33,867 nt of DNA from Methylococcaceae bacterium UBA7658 (GCA_002483425.1 DLHW01000013.1:917-34783), one strand, 5' to 3'. Shown: positions 16,804-25,497, numbered from the stretch's first letter. Notes: generated by a model not told the origin, from the letters alone. Made by a program: numbers and translations.

Positions 16804-17361
16804 TTATTCCTGTCCGTAGGCTGCCATTTTGGCATAGGGATGAAAATTTGCTTCCCCATTTGTATAAACGCTGTTGTTGTGAGCCTGTAAATAGGCGTTG
16901 AATTGTGAGGTTAGCGGGCCACGAGTTGGTTGTTTCGTTGATAAATTTTGCCCGGAAATGGCGGCTAATGATGACTGCGGGACTGACGATGCCGCGATAG
17001 CCTGATAATTGTTTTTGAACGGATGATTAATCCAAGCACTGTACCCCACCAGCACGGCGGCAATTAAAGCAGACGCGGCGGCGGCCCAATAAAATTGTTT
17101 GGTTTGTGTTTCCGGCCGGTTGGGTTGCGGTAGCAGATAAGACGGTTCCTGTTGGATTTGTTGAAAAATACTGTTTGAGAAATCGGACCTGATTTGTAAA
17201 AACTCCTCGGTCTTTAAAGCTTGGCTAATCGCTTGATACCGGCTCATTTTGGCTTTAAGTTTTTCATCGTTTTGAATTTTTTTCAACAAATCCAACGTTT
17301 CATCATGATTAAGATCATTATCAATGAACCGGGAAATAGTTTCGTTGATTTCATCACACAT
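16804..17361 (-). CDS. mucA: Anti-sigma factor MucA/RseA family
   Basis: Inner-membrane anti-sigma factor that holds AlgU at the membrane until envelope stress triggers its proteolysis. Its 185 residues comprise an N-terminal cytoplasmic sigma-binding domain (about 1-75, with ETISRFIDNDLNHDETLDLL), one membrane span (about 91-110, YWAAAASALIAAVLVGYSAW) and a periplasmic tail with low-complexity Ser/Gln stretches, where MucB would bind. It starts 12 nt after algU and ends 2 nt before mucB. Sequence is divergent, so the call rests equally on topology and neighbours. Confidence 0.9.
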   Translation of the reverse strand: MCDEINETISRFIDNDLNHDETLDLLKKIQNDEKLKAKMSRYQAISQALKTEEFLQIRSDFSNSIFQQIQQEPSYLLPQPNRPETQTKQFYWAAAASALIAAVLVGYSAWINHPFKNNYQAIAASSVPQSSLAAISGQNLSTKQPTRGPLTSQFNAYLQAHNNSVYTNGEANFHPYAKMAAYGQE

Positions 17362-17373
17362 CGAATATCACCG

Positions 17374-17964
17374 TTAATCGAGTAAAGGGTTTAATTTACT
17401 GTCTATCGCTTCGCGCGCCCTAAAAATACGCGAACGAACCGTACCTACAGGGCAATCCATAGCCTCTGCAATTTCTTCATAACTCATGCCTTCAAACTCT
17501 CGCAGCATGATTGCCACTCGCATTTCTTCGGGCAGATGTTCAATTGCCGACTGAATCGTTTTGACAATTTCTTCACCCAGCAAATGCCGTTCCGGCGTAT
17601 CCAAACCTTGAAGTTGCGGCGCATTTTCAATGGCTTCTGCATCCTGCACATCGATCTGATAATCAGAGTTTCTGCGGGTTCGTGAAACTAAATAATTCTT
17701 TGCGGTATTGATCGCTATCCGGTAAAGCCAAGTGTAAAAAGCGGATTCGCCCCGGAAACTACCTAATGCCTTATAGGCTTTGATAAAAGCCTCTTGAGCG
17801 ACATCCTGGGCTTCGCTGTGATCTTTAACATAACGGTTAACCAGTTGAATAATCTTGTGTTGATACCTGATAACCAGAATATCGTATGCCGATTTATCGC
17901 CCCGTTGAACACGCGCCACCAACTCTTCGTCTAGTTGTTCGTTTTTTTTGTTACGATCATTCAC
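17374..17964 (-). CDS. algU: Extracytoplasmic-function sigma factor AlgU/RpoE
   Basis: Sigma-E-type factor directing the envelope-stress regulon. Its 196 residues show region 2 (YQHKIIQLVNRYVKDHSEAQDVAQEAFIKAYKAL, then AFYTWLYRIAINTAKNYLV) and region 4 (LPEEMRVAIMLREFEGMSYEEIAEAMDCPVGTVRSRIFRAREAI), which bind the -10 and -35 elements. The start is GTG at 17964 with little leader. A GAACTT-N16-TCCTA sequence just upstream resembles a sigma-E promoter and would give the usual autoregulation. It heads algU-mucA-mucB. Confidence 0.97.
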   Translation of the reverse strand: MNDRNKKNEQLDEELVARVQRGDKSAYDILVIRYQHKIIQLVNRYVKDHSEAQDVAQEAFIKAYKALGSFRGESAFYTWLYRIAINTAKNYLVSRTRRNSDYQIDVQDAEAIENAPQLQGLDTPERHLLGEEIVKTIQSAIEHLPEEMRVAIMLREFEGMSYEEIAEAMDCPVGTVRSRIFRAREAIDSKLNPLLD

Positions 17965-17981
17965 TAGCTTTCAATAAAAGG

Positions 17982-18008
17982 TAGGACAAGGAAGAAAAGT
18001 AAAAGTTC
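17982..18008 (-). promoter_or_regulatory. Possible sigma-E-type autoregulatory promoter of algU
   Basis: On the minus strand, GAACTT (18003-18008) is followed after exactly 16 nt by TCCTA (17982-17986). GAACTT is the classical -35 of RpoE/AlgU promoters, whose -10 is near TCTGA; the -10 here differs in the third and fourth positions. It sits about 18 nt upstream of the algU start codon, so the leader would be only about ten bases. Confidence 0.45.
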
Positions 18009-18127
18009 TCAATCAGAAAAAAATTGCTATCATTCAAAAAAGCGCTATTATCCACAAACCTCGGCTTCTAAGCGAATTTCTTTAATTTTTATTGTTAGTT
18101 ATTAGTCTACTGATACCCGCCCCTGCA

Positions 18128-19744
18128 ATGATTTCCGATAATTACGATGTCCTTATTGCTGGCAGCGGGGCTGCCGGTTTAAGTTTAGCGTTAAAATTAG
18201 CCAGCCGCTCGGTCAATGTTGCTGTCCTGTCGAAATTTGCCTTAAGCGAAGGCAGCACTTTTTATGCACAAGGCGGAATATCCGCCGTTTTCGACGCTAA
18301 CGATTCGCTCGAATCGCACATAGAAGACACCTTAATCGCCGGTGCGGGACTCTGCAATCCTGAAATTGTTAAGCTTGCGGTCAATTACGGAAAAAACTCG
18401 ATTAATTGGCTGCTCGATCAAGGCGTTGAATTCACTCAAGAAACCGTGGCTAACGGCGAAACCAAATTGCATTTAACCCGTGAAGGCGGACATTCGCACA
18501 GACGGGTCGTTCATGCCGCCGATGCGACTGGAAAGGCCGTCTCGCTATCTTTAATCGACCGCGCTAAAGAACACCCCAATATCACACTTTGCGAGTTCCA
18601 TAATGTCGTAGAACTGATTACCAGCAAACAGGGCGGCAAACCATCGGCTACCAGAGCAATAGGCGCTTATGTTTTAGATTCAAAGCACCAGCGCGTTAAG
18701 ACGATGTCCGCGCGCGTTATTGCTTTAGCGACCGGCGGCGCCAATAAAGTTTATCTTTACAGCACGAACCCTCAAAGCTCAACCGGGGACGGTATTGCTT
18801 TGGCTTGGCGGGCAGGCTGTAGAGTCAGTAATATGGAATTTATGCAATTTCATCCAACCTGTCTGTTCCATCCGAATGCGGGTTCATTCTTAATCAGCGA
18901 GGCTGTTCGCGGCGAAGGCGGCAAACTGGTGCTGCCGGACGGCTCGCCTTTTATGCAAGGTTACGATGACCGGGCCGAGCTTGCGCCGCGCGATATTGTG
19001 GCGCGGGCGATCGACCATGAAATAAAAAAACGCGGCATTGATTGCGTCTACCTTGATATCAGCCATAAACCCAAAGCTTTTATCATCGAGCATTTCCCCA
19101 CAATTTATCGGCATTGCCTCAAATTTGACATCGACATTACTCAACAGCCTATTCCTGTCGTGCCGGCTGCTCATTACACCTGCGGCGGCGTTGTTACGGA
19201 CAGCCATGCACGAACCGATATCGCCAATCTCTACGCCATCGGCGAAGTCGCGAGCACGGGTCTGCACGGCGCAAACCGTATGGCCAGCAATTCGCTGCTG
19301 GAGTGTCTCGTTTTTGCCAGCCGCGCTTGCGAAGCTATTCTTAAAGATCTTGCCGAGATTCCTTTACCGCCGGGGATCCGGGATTGGGATGAATCCAAGG
19401 TCAGCGATTCCGACGAAGAAGTTGTTGTTTCGCATAACTGGAGCGAATTACGGCATTTTATGTGGGACTATGTGGGTATAGTCCGTTCCGACAAACGCTT
19501 ATACCGGGCCATGAACCGCGTGGAATTGTTAAAACGGGAAATCGCCGAATATTACGGTAATTTTAGAGTTACAAGCGATTTACTGGAATTGCGTAATCTG
19601 GTAATTGTGGCTGAATTGATAATACGCTGCGCTATGTCGAGAAAAGAAAGCCGAGGCCTTCACTTTAACTTAGATTATCCAAACCAAAACAACAGTATTC
19701 CGCCGCAGAATTCAATATTAATTCCAGATAACTATAATCCTTAA
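18128..19744 (+). CDS. nadB: L-aspartate oxidase
   Basis: FAD enzyme that oxidises L-aspartate to iminoaspartate, the first step of de novo NAD synthesis. Visible: the dinucleotide fold DVLIAGSGAAGLSLAL at the N-terminus, EGSTFYAQGGISAVFD, the active-site region HLTREGGHSHRRVVHAAD, MEFMQFHPTC, and AIGEVASTGLHGANRMASNSLLE. The frame can begin at 18092, but the ATG at 18128 gives 538 residues, the normal length, without a spurious leader. It is divergent from algU. Its stop codon overlaps that of the convergent lipoprotein gene in a shared TTAA. Confidence 0.96.
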   Translation: MISDNYDVLIAGSGAAGLSLALKLASRSVNVAVLSKFALSEGSTFYAQGGISAVFDANDSLESHIEDTLIAGAGLCNPEIVKLAVNYGKNSINWLLDQGVEFTQETVANGETKLHLTREGGHSHRRVVHAADATGKAVSLSLIDRAKEHPNITLCEFHNVVELITSKQGGKPSATRAIGAYVLDSKHQRVKTMSARVIALATGGANKVYLYSTNPQSSTGDGIALAWRAGCRVSNMEFMQFHPTCLFHPNAGSFLISEAVRGEGGKLVLPDGSPFMQGYDDRAELAPRDIVARAIDHEIKKRGIDCVYLDISHKPKAFIIEHFPTIYRHCLKFDIDITQQPIPVVPAAHYTCGGVVTDSHARTDIANLYAIGEVASTGLHGANRMASNSLLECLVFASRACEAILKDLAEIPLPPGIRDWDESKVSDSDEEVVVSHNWSELRHFMWDYVGIVRSDKRLYRAMNRVELLKREIAEYYGNFRVTSDLLELRNLVIVAELIIRCAMSRKESRGLHFNLDYPNQNNSIPPQNSILIPDNYNP

Positions 19745-20124
19745 CGCATTTTTATCAACTTTTCCAATCGATACGCCGCGGTTTCGCATTCAAGCACCGA
19801 ATCTTCCACTTGGCTGAGCAAAATCAAACCGGTATCCAAACCGTCTATTTCGCGAGACGCATACTCATTTAGATAAGCGCAATTTTTTTGCATACTTTGT
19901 TCGGCATCGAGAATAGCTTCTTTATCATTAGCATCAAGACCGCTCTCTTGCAAAATCATGACCTCGCTGGTCATATGATTCTGTAACCGGAAAGCTAACT
20001 CTACCCGGCGTTCGAAATCCTCGCGCGATTGCCCGTCGGGACCGTAACGCCATAACGGGAAACTTGCGCACCCTTGGATTAATAACGCCATGCAAACACT
20101 GTAAATCCGGTAACTGTCTCTCAC
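19741..20124 (-). CDS. Small putative lipoprotein, function unknown
   Basis: A 127-residue protein with a short signal peptide and a lipobox ending LIQGC (Cys19), followed by Ala-Ser, which in gammaproteobacteria favours outer-membrane sorting. Gln at the -2 position of the lipobox is unusual. The mature part is charged and probably helical (EDFERRVELAFRLQNHM, then KEAILDAEQSMQKNCAYL), with two further cysteines. I do not recognise the family. The start is taken as the GTG at 20124, because the ATG at residue 12 would leave too short a signal. The gene is convergent with nadB. Confidence 0.65.
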   Translation of the reverse strand: MRDSYRIYSVCMALLIQGCASFPLWRYGPDGQSREDFERRVELAFRLQNHMTSEVMILQESGLDANDKEAILDAEQSMQKNCAYLNEYASREIDGLDTGLILLSQVEDSVLECETAAYRLEKLIKMR

Positions 20125-20287
20125 TCAATTTTTAGTATTGGTTATTCGTTAACAACTATTATGGAACGCAATCCGCCGCTTGCCAATAGCCGGTCGAACT
20201 TAGCGGCAACTGCCGTGCTTAAAATACATTGGGGTAAAATTATCTAACAAAACGCCGGCTTGTTTTAGCTTTAAACAATTCTGGGTG

Positions 20288-20293
20288 TATACT
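20288..20293 (+). promoter_or_regulatory. Possible -10 element upstream of the EHD-like gene
   Basis: TATACT lies 47 nt before the ATG at 20341, in the 216-bp divergent spacer. No good -35 hexamer sits 16-18 nt upstream, so this is only a candidate. The gene's ribosome-binding site is clearer: GAGG at 20330-20333, 7 nt before the ATG. Confidence 0.25.
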
Positions 20294-20340
20294 TTAAAAC
20301 TGCTTCATACTTATAAAACTCAACAAAATGAGGTTAACTG

Positions 20341-21717
20341 ATGGCTGAAAAAACAGTTAGTAAATACCTGTCTAATCTTGAAAAAACTTTTGCCAAAGAC
20401 AATCCGGTATTACTCGACGCAGCTAAAGCCTTCCACGACCTCGACCAAATCGAATACGACCTCGGTCTAATAGAAAATGAGGAAACGACTGCCAGTAAAT
20501 ATTCATGGTGGCCAATAATCAGTCTTATCGGCGGAAACTCGACCGCTAAATCCAGATTTATTAACAATTACTTGAGTACGGCGCAACTGTTTTCAGGCGT
20601 ACAAGCTTCCAATCATAAATTTACCGTTTTGGTGCACAACAACCAATCGAATCCGGTCACTTTACCGGGCACCGCGCTCGATGTAGACCACCGTTTTCCG
20701 TTCTATCAAATTAGCCAGAAAATCGAGCAATTGCAACCTGGCGAAGGTCGGCGGATCAACTCTTACCTCGAATTAAAAACGGTCAACAGCAACCGTCTAA
20801 AGGGAAAATTATTTATCGACGCGCCGAATATCAGCGCGTCTACGGCAACGCCGATTATGTCGATGCTGACGGGCCATATCATCGAGAATTCGGATTTAGT
20901 GTGTGTTTTTTGCGACGTTTTTGAAACGTCCACGCCACTAACCACGGGGCTTATCGAACAAATAAACCTGCTCCAGGACACGAATAAATTTATTTATCTT
21001 GTGGATGCTCCGGCAGCCACCTTCTACCCCACAAAAGGGAGCGAAATTATTTCGTCCTGGCAACGCCGGTTAGCCGATTTAGGCTTGAACACCGGTCAAT
21101 TTATTTTGTTGCCGAACCTAGAACATAGCGGGAACATCCAAAATCCGCCGCAATTCTCCGAAATCGACCGCCGTTTAGAAAACGTAGAACACGACCGGTC
21201 TTACCGTATTCTCAGCGCCTTGGAAAAGAGCATCCATGAAATTGAAGACGTGGTGATTCCTGAGGTTAAAGACGGTATCGATGATTGGAAAGAACGCGTG
21301 AATATGTCAAGCCTCATTATTTTAGGCTCGATAGCGGCCTTGGCCGTGTTTGCCGAATTGCAAATTGGAATTACCGACTTTCTATTCGATCCGATTTTCG
21401 GCCCCATTATTATTTTATCCATAATTGCAGTCATGTTGCCTTTACACATGATCATGAGCAAACTTCAAGCTAAATACATCGTCAACCGGTTGAACGCGCG
21501 CCGCAAGGAATTACATTTGATGGAAAACCTGAGCGAACTGTTCGAATCCAATCTGACGTTTTCCAGAATGCTACTAAATTTTTCGGAACCGGCAGGCTGG
21601 AATAAAAAAACCAAAGCGAAATTAGCCCATCTTTCGGATAAAACCAAGGATTTGGTGCAAGGTTTGAATGATAGTTTTAGCACTTACCATGACCGCAATC
21701 TGAACGAACCCGACTGA
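20341..21717 (+). CDS. Dynamin/EHD-like membrane protein with degenerate GTPase motifs
   Basis: A 458-residue protein not assigned to a named family. Residues 58-75 (PIISLIGGNSTAKSRFIN) resemble the P-loop of EHD/dynamin-like GTPases (consensus GxxxxGKS/T), but the glycine before the lysine is Ala69. The next elements fit the same fold: a switch-like SGVQASNHKFTVLVHN (85-100), a strand LFIDAPN (157-163) where DxxG should be and Asn163 replaces Gly, and a helix-strand after ENSDLVCVFCDVF. No clear NKxD motif follows. Two hydrophobic segments (about 323-345 and 350-373) would anchor it in the membrane, with a helical C-terminal tail. A membrane-associated NTPase or pseudo-NTPase is the best guess. 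It may be cotranscribed with the next membrane protein (38-nt gap). Confidence 0.8.
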   Translation: MAEKTVSKYLSNLEKTFAKDNPVLLDAAKAFHDLDQIEYDLGLIENEETTASKYSWWPIISLIGGNSTAKSRFINNYLSTAQLFSGVQASNHKFTVLVHNNQSNPVTLPGTALDVDHRFPFYQISQKIEQLQPGEGRRINSYLELKTVNSNRLKGKLFIDAPNISASTATPIMSMLTGHIIENSDLVCVFCDVFETSTPLTTGLIEQINLLQDTNKFIYLVDAPAATFYPTKGSEIISSWQRRLADLGLNTGQFILLPNLEHSGNIQNPPQFSEIDRRLENVEHDRSYRILSALEKSIHEIEDVVIPEVKDGIDDWKERVNMSSLIILGSIAALAVFAELQIGITDFLFDPIFGPIIILSIIAVMLPLHMIMSKLQAKYIVNRLNARRKELHLMENLSELFESNLTFSRMLLNFSEPAGWNKKTKAKLAHLSDKTKDLVQGLNDSFSTYHDRNLNEPD

Positions 21718-21755
21718 CTATAAACCGCACAAATACTTCCCAGTTCTGAGTAACG

Positions 21756-22253
21756 ATGGAAACCTTAAGAGAATATTTGGCAATTTGCTGGTTTCAAAAC
21801 GATCCCTTGGAATTACCGAGATCGCCGGGTTTGTTCAAAAACAGCGTACTGGTTTATTGTATCGTCGGCTATTTGCTGCAAGCAAACATGATAGACGACC
21901 CTTTCGAAGCATTTTACGAAATCAGTTTTCAAATCGCGTTGATGTTGAGTTTTATCGCTATAGTTCTGATTCTTAATAAAACACTTTACGTTTATTTGCA
22001 AGTAACCACCGCGATTATTTTTACGGCCAATATCGTGTCGGGCTTCGTAGTCCCAGTCATGGTATGGTTAACAATTACGGAAGACCTTTACAGTTATTAC
22101 ATTCTGTTCTTTTTGCTAGGCTGGTATTATCTGATCGTAACCTATATCATCAAATATACTTTGATTATCAATATTCCTGCGAGCCTTGTTTTAGCGTTGT
22201 TGTATTTTACGGTAACGTATTGGGGCGCTTTCGCGCTTGCCCAAATCGTTTAA
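21756..22253 (+). CDS. Small polytopic membrane protein, function unknown
   Basis: A 165-residue protein with a soluble N-terminus of about 25 residues (METLREYLAICWFQNDPLELPRSP) followed by about five hydrophobic segments. The N-terminal layout, a short helix and then a P-x-x-LP-x-S motif just before the first span, resembles a small conserved gamma/betaproteobacterial membrane protein family I know only as hypothetical. It follows the EHD-like gene after 38 nt, so a joint membrane role is possible but unsupported beyond proximity. Confidence 0.75.
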   Translation: METLREYLAICWFQNDPLELPRSPGLFKNSVLVYCIVGYLLQANMIDDPFEAFYEISFQIALMLSFIAIVLILNKTLYVYLQVTTAIIFTANIVSGFVVPVMVWLTITEDLYSYYILFFLLGWYYLIVTYIIKYTLIINIPASLVLALLYFTVTYWGAFALAQIV

Positions 22254-22450
22254 TTCATCCGGCAACAGAACCTTTTATATCGATTCGGCCTATGAAGTTT
22301 TAACTACCTCGCGGCCTCCGGTATTGAACCTATCAGAAGGCTTACCATATTTCGACTCGCCCGGTATTTACGCCTATGGGTCCGAACAGTTCAACCATTA
22401 ACAAGCCGATCATATGCAAAATTTCTTATTAGCCTGAAATAGGTCGTTCA

Positions 22451-23032
22451 TTGCACTGTATAAAACAGCAATACGCTGTAGAAGACACCATCAAAAAATC
22501 GCGTTTTATTGGCTTTATTACGCCTTGTAATAATGAGTTAGAAATCCAGGTTACTCTTAAACGTTTGCAGCTTGCCTATCCTGACGCCAGCCATATCGCT
22601 TTTGCTTACCGGATAAAAACTGGAAACGGCTTTATCAGCCGGTTTAACGACGCTGGCGAACCAAGCGGAACCGCCGGAAAACCGATTTTTCAACACCTGG
22701 AAGGGAAAGAACTGATAAATGTAATGCTCGCGGTGATCCGTTATTTCGGCGGCGTTAAATTAGGTGCAGGCGGACTTACGCGGGCTTATGGAAATACTGC
22801 CAAAAAAGTAATTGAAACCGCTGAGTTATTTCCCTATATCGAATGGGCCGAGCAATTATTAATCTTGGATTATAAGGAATTGCAATCTTTGGAGCATTTT
22901 TTAAAGAAATTGGATGGCCAAATTACAAACCAGGATTTTGCCGAACAAATCCGGCTAACCGTCAGAATACCGAAGCATAACCTGCCTGCGCTGTCAGACA
23001 TATATAGCGCCAAATATCTGGAACAGCTTTAA
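22451..23032 (+). CDS. yigZ: YigZ/IMPACT family protein
   Basis: A 193-residue member of the UPF0029/IMPACT family, conserved from bacteria to eukaryotes; the biochemical role in bacteria is unsettled. Typical segments are KKSRFIGFITP, DASHIAFAYRI, NDAGEPSGTAGKPIF and the strongest signature VIRYFGGVKLGAGGLTRAYGN, followed by a ferredoxin-fold C-terminal domain. The only sensible start is a TTG at 22451, with AGG about 8 nt upstream. It converges on the next gene, sharing a TTAA at the stop codons. Confidence 0.92.
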   Translation: MHCIKQQYAVEDTIKKSRFIGFITPCNNELEIQVTLKRLQLAYPDASHIAFAYRIKTGNGFISRFNDAGEPSGTAGKPIFQHLEGKELINVMLAVIRYFGGVKLGAGGLTRAYGNTAKKVIETAELFPYIEWAEQLLILDYKELQSLEHFLKKLDGQITNQDFAEQIRLTVRIPKHNLPALSDIYSAKYLEQL

Positions 23033-23754
23033 TCCCGTTCGAAAAAACTTTTATAACTGATAAACATAAATATTGAAGTCAATACATACAGCACCGGCGT
23101 CAACCAAGGTGTAATCTCGGTACATAAAACGGCTTCAAAAATAAGAAAAGCCAAGGTTTTGTAATAAGCATCTTTATGTTTTGCCGTCTCTTGCCGCCCC
23201 TCTTCTTTTGCCTGACTCCAGGAGTAATCCTTAAACAGCATCAAAGGGTAACTATACCAACTTGCAAAAGTAACAAGCATTAACAACGTAAAGATTAAGG
23301 TGATGTTGGCATAACCATATAGCCAAATCGCTAATTCCCGGCTATCGCGACCTCTCAGGTTCTCATCCGTGTACTGCCAATCAAAGAAAAAGTAGCTGAT
23401 CATCTGCCATTGTCCATTGAGGATATTGGCCATGGCTGAAAAAACAAACCAACAAATAACAATAGCTACCCCTGAGATAATACCCAAAGGCAGACTTTTA
23501 TTAATTGCCCAGAACAAGCCCACCGATTTTTCCGGCGTGTAATGTTTAAGATCGCAATACTTGGCGATACCGACCCCCACGAACAGCGATACAACCGCTG
23601 AAAAAATCCCGATGGCGTAAGAAATTCTACCGATGCACAAAATCAAGGCAATAAACAAGGAATATCCAACCCAGACCCAGGGATTATGACGAATAAATAA
23701 AAGCGACTTTCTCAACCAATCGCTGAACTTGATCCTACGGTTGTAAATACTCAC
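23029..23754 (-). CDS. Polytopic inner-membrane protein, function unknown
   Basis: A 241-residue protein with about six hydrophobic segments, including GYSLFIALILCIG, IFSAVVSLFVGVGIA, GIISGVAIVICWFVFSA and ITLIFTLLMLVTFASWYSYPLML. The aromatic loop between the third and fourth spans (QMISYFFFDWQ) is notable. I do not recognise the family. Its GTG start at 23754 overlaps the trpS stop as GTGA, so it is translated with trpS; that says little about its function. Confidence 0.75.
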   Translation of the reverse strand: MSIYNRRIKFSDWLRKSLLFIRHNPWVWVGYSLFIALILCIGRISYAIGIFSAVVSLFVGVGIAKYCDLKHYTPEKSVGLFWAINKSLPLGIISGVAIVICWFVFSAMANILNGQWQMISYFFFDWQYTDENLRGRDSRELAIWLYGYANITLIFTLLMLVTFASWYSYPLMLFKDYSWSQAKEEGRQETAKHKDAYYKTLAFLIFEAVLCTEITPWLTPVLYVLTSIFMFISYKSFFERD

Positions 23755-24776
23755 AGCGAAATCCTGCTAATGCCGACGGCTTTTCTGAGTTCCTGGATAA
23801 ACGGGTAGCTGATTGCCCGCGCTTTTTTGGCGCCTTCCTGCAATTGCTCTTCGATATGGGCGGGTTTCAGCATAAGTTCGTCGTAAACCGCGCGGGCTGG
23901 TGCAATCTGTTCGTTGATATGTTCGAACAATATGCGTTTCATCTCACCCCAGCCTATGCCTTCGGCATAGCGTTGCCGCACCACTTCGACTTCCTCCGCC
24001 GTGGCGAAAGATTGGTAAATGCTGAATAAAGTGCAACCTTCGGTTTCTTTCGGTTCGCCCGGCTCCAGAGAATTGGTCTTGATCTTGTTGATGAGTTTTT
24101 TCAGCTTGTTTTCAGGCTCGAACAAAGGAATCGTATTATTATAGCTTTTACTCATTTTTCGCCCGTCCAAACCCAGCAAGGTTGCGCCGTTTTCGTCCAG
24201 TACCGCTTCCGGCAAGGCAAAATGCTCGCCATAGATATAGTTGAAACGTCCCGCAATATCCCGCGCCATTTCGATATGTTGCACTTGGTCGCGACCCACC
24301 GGTACCTTATTAGCGTTAAACATCAAAATATCCGCCGCCATTAAGATGGGGTAACTGAACAAGCCCATCGTAATCCCTTTGTCAGGGTCGTTCTCACCGC
24401 CCTGCTCGTTTTCGGCAACTGCCGCCTTATACGCATGCGCCCGGTTCATCAAGCCTTTGGCGGTCACACAAATCAACATCCAAGTTAACTCCAATATTTC
24501 AGGCACATCCGATTGGCGATAGAACACGGCATTTTCCGTATCCAAGCCCAAAGCAAGCCAAGTCGCCGCGATTTCAAGGCTGGATCGTTTCACGCGCGCG
24601 GGTTCTTGACATTTAATCAAGGCGTGGTAATCCGCCATAAAGTAAAACGGCTTGACATTGTGATCCTTGCTGGCGGCAATGGCGGGTCTTATAGCCCCGA
24701 CATAATTACCTAAATGCGGTGTTCCTGTCGTGGTAATACCGGTGAGTACGATGGCTTTATTCATGAGCGATGGCAT
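23751..24776 (-). CDS. trpS: Tryptophanyl-tRNA synthetase
   Basis: Class I aminoacyl-tRNA synthetase charging tRNA-Trp. The HIGH-type motif is GTPHLGNYVGAIRP near the N-terminus and the KMSKS loop is intact (DGRKMSKSYNN). The length of 341 residues fits. The ATG at 24776 is kept; an ATG four codons later (24764) aligns better with E. coli TrpS, and neither has a good ribosome-binding site. The downstream gene overlaps it by 4 nt. Upstream is a 720-bp stretch without intact genes. Confidence 0.96.
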   Translation of the reverse strand: MPSLMNKAIVLTGITTTGTPHLGNYVGAIRPAIAASKDHNVKPFYFMADYHALIKCQEPARVKRSSLEIAATWLALGLDTENAVFYRQSDVPEILELTWMLICVTAKGLMNRAHAYKAAVAENEQGGENDPDKGITMGLFSYPILMAADILMFNANKVPVGRDQVQHIEMARDIAGRFNYIYGEHFALPEAVLDENGATLLGLDGRKMSKSYNNTIPLFEPENKLKKLINKIKTNSLEPGEPKETEGCTLFSIYQSFATAEEVEVVRQRYAEGIGWGEMKRILFEHINEQIAPARAVYDELMLKPAHIEEQLQEGAKKARAISYPFIQELRKAVGISRISL

Positions 24777-25497
24777 AGAGGTGAAGTTCTTATTATTTTA
24801 TCAGCCAATCGGATAACCGCTGTAATTTTGGCTGAATTTTAGTGTAACAGCTTCTGTTCTTGTGTCTATGTCATTATCGTCTTTAAAGAGGCGATCAAGT
24901 GAACTTTCAGATAGGCCTTATGTTTGAATATTTGGTAGTGTTAAAGAGGCAAGCCGTATTGGAAATCTTGATTTTCTGCCCGGTAGATTAATAAAACTCA
25001 TTGACTCATATTGTTAGCTCCAGGGTACAAGTCCATCCTCTTGGGTATTTTGCAACTAAATCGTAAGAAACCAGTTTTCCACATACTAGCTTAGCAGGTC
25101 GTATTCTTTACTTTTCCGGCTAGTGATTGGAGTTTATCCGTAGCAGAGGAAAGTCAAAAAACTCACAAAGCGAATTCTTATTATTATCCCGTTCTTTTTG
25201 AACAGCATTGAAGTCTAGAACCCGTCGAATTTAACTGCGAACCAAGCAGTATATTATTGACTGCAAACTATAAAACAGAAATTAGCTTTCATCGCGTAGC
25301 TACATTGAATGCTCGTGATCACGCTATTTTCTATAGGAAAAGTCTGTTAAACTTATTTTCAGAATAGACTCTAGGATTAGAGACAGCGCAAACTTCAACC
25401 CACCGTGGATTTGACTCATCACATAGATTTTTAATTTTCTTGAATATGAAAAGGTAGGTTGGTAACTTAAACAAGGTACTCGATCAGTAAATAATTC
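24777..25497. other. 720-bp stretch without intact genes, between ftsB and trpS
   Basis: AT-rich and broken by stops in all frames. On the minus strand its middle contains recognisable pieces of a DUF2726-type gene, described separately. Further minus-strand pieces downstream of that core, to about 24900, give short readable runs such as KLVSYDLVAKYPRGWT, interrupted by stops; they may be more of the same dead gene but I cannot assign them. A GAGGAAAGTC string on the plus strand is not part of an RNase P RNA. No tRNA, riboswitch or clear terminator was seen. ispD, which commonly follows ftsB, is absent. Confidence 0.6.
25120..25301 (-). pseudogene. Remnant of a DUF2726-like (PD-(D/E)XK-type) protein gene
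   Basis: On the minus strand three adjacent blocks read as parts of one protein. At 25301-25266: SYAMKANFCFIV. At 25244-25218, same frame but after a stop: WFAVKFDGF. At 25203-25123, after a frameshift: NAVQKERDNNKNSLCEFFDF, continued directly by PLLRINSNH. This order matches the core of DUF2726-type proteins (hydrophobic strand, A-V/I-E-F-D-G, then a QxRDxxKN helix and PLLRI), a fold related to restriction-type nucleases. The catalytic glutamate position now reads Lys in AVKFDG. Stops and the frameshift make it non-functional. Ends are uncertain; decay probably extends on both sides. Confidence 0.6.

Noticed and set aside
25141..25160. GAGGAAAGTC string resembling the start of the RNase P RNA core
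   Set aside because: The conserved bases that should follow it and the matching 3' half are absent; it falls in the antisense of the DUF2726-like remnant.
25454..25462. GTAGGTTGG, similar to the start of the tilS REP unit
   Set aside because: No palindrome follows it, so it is most likely a chance match.
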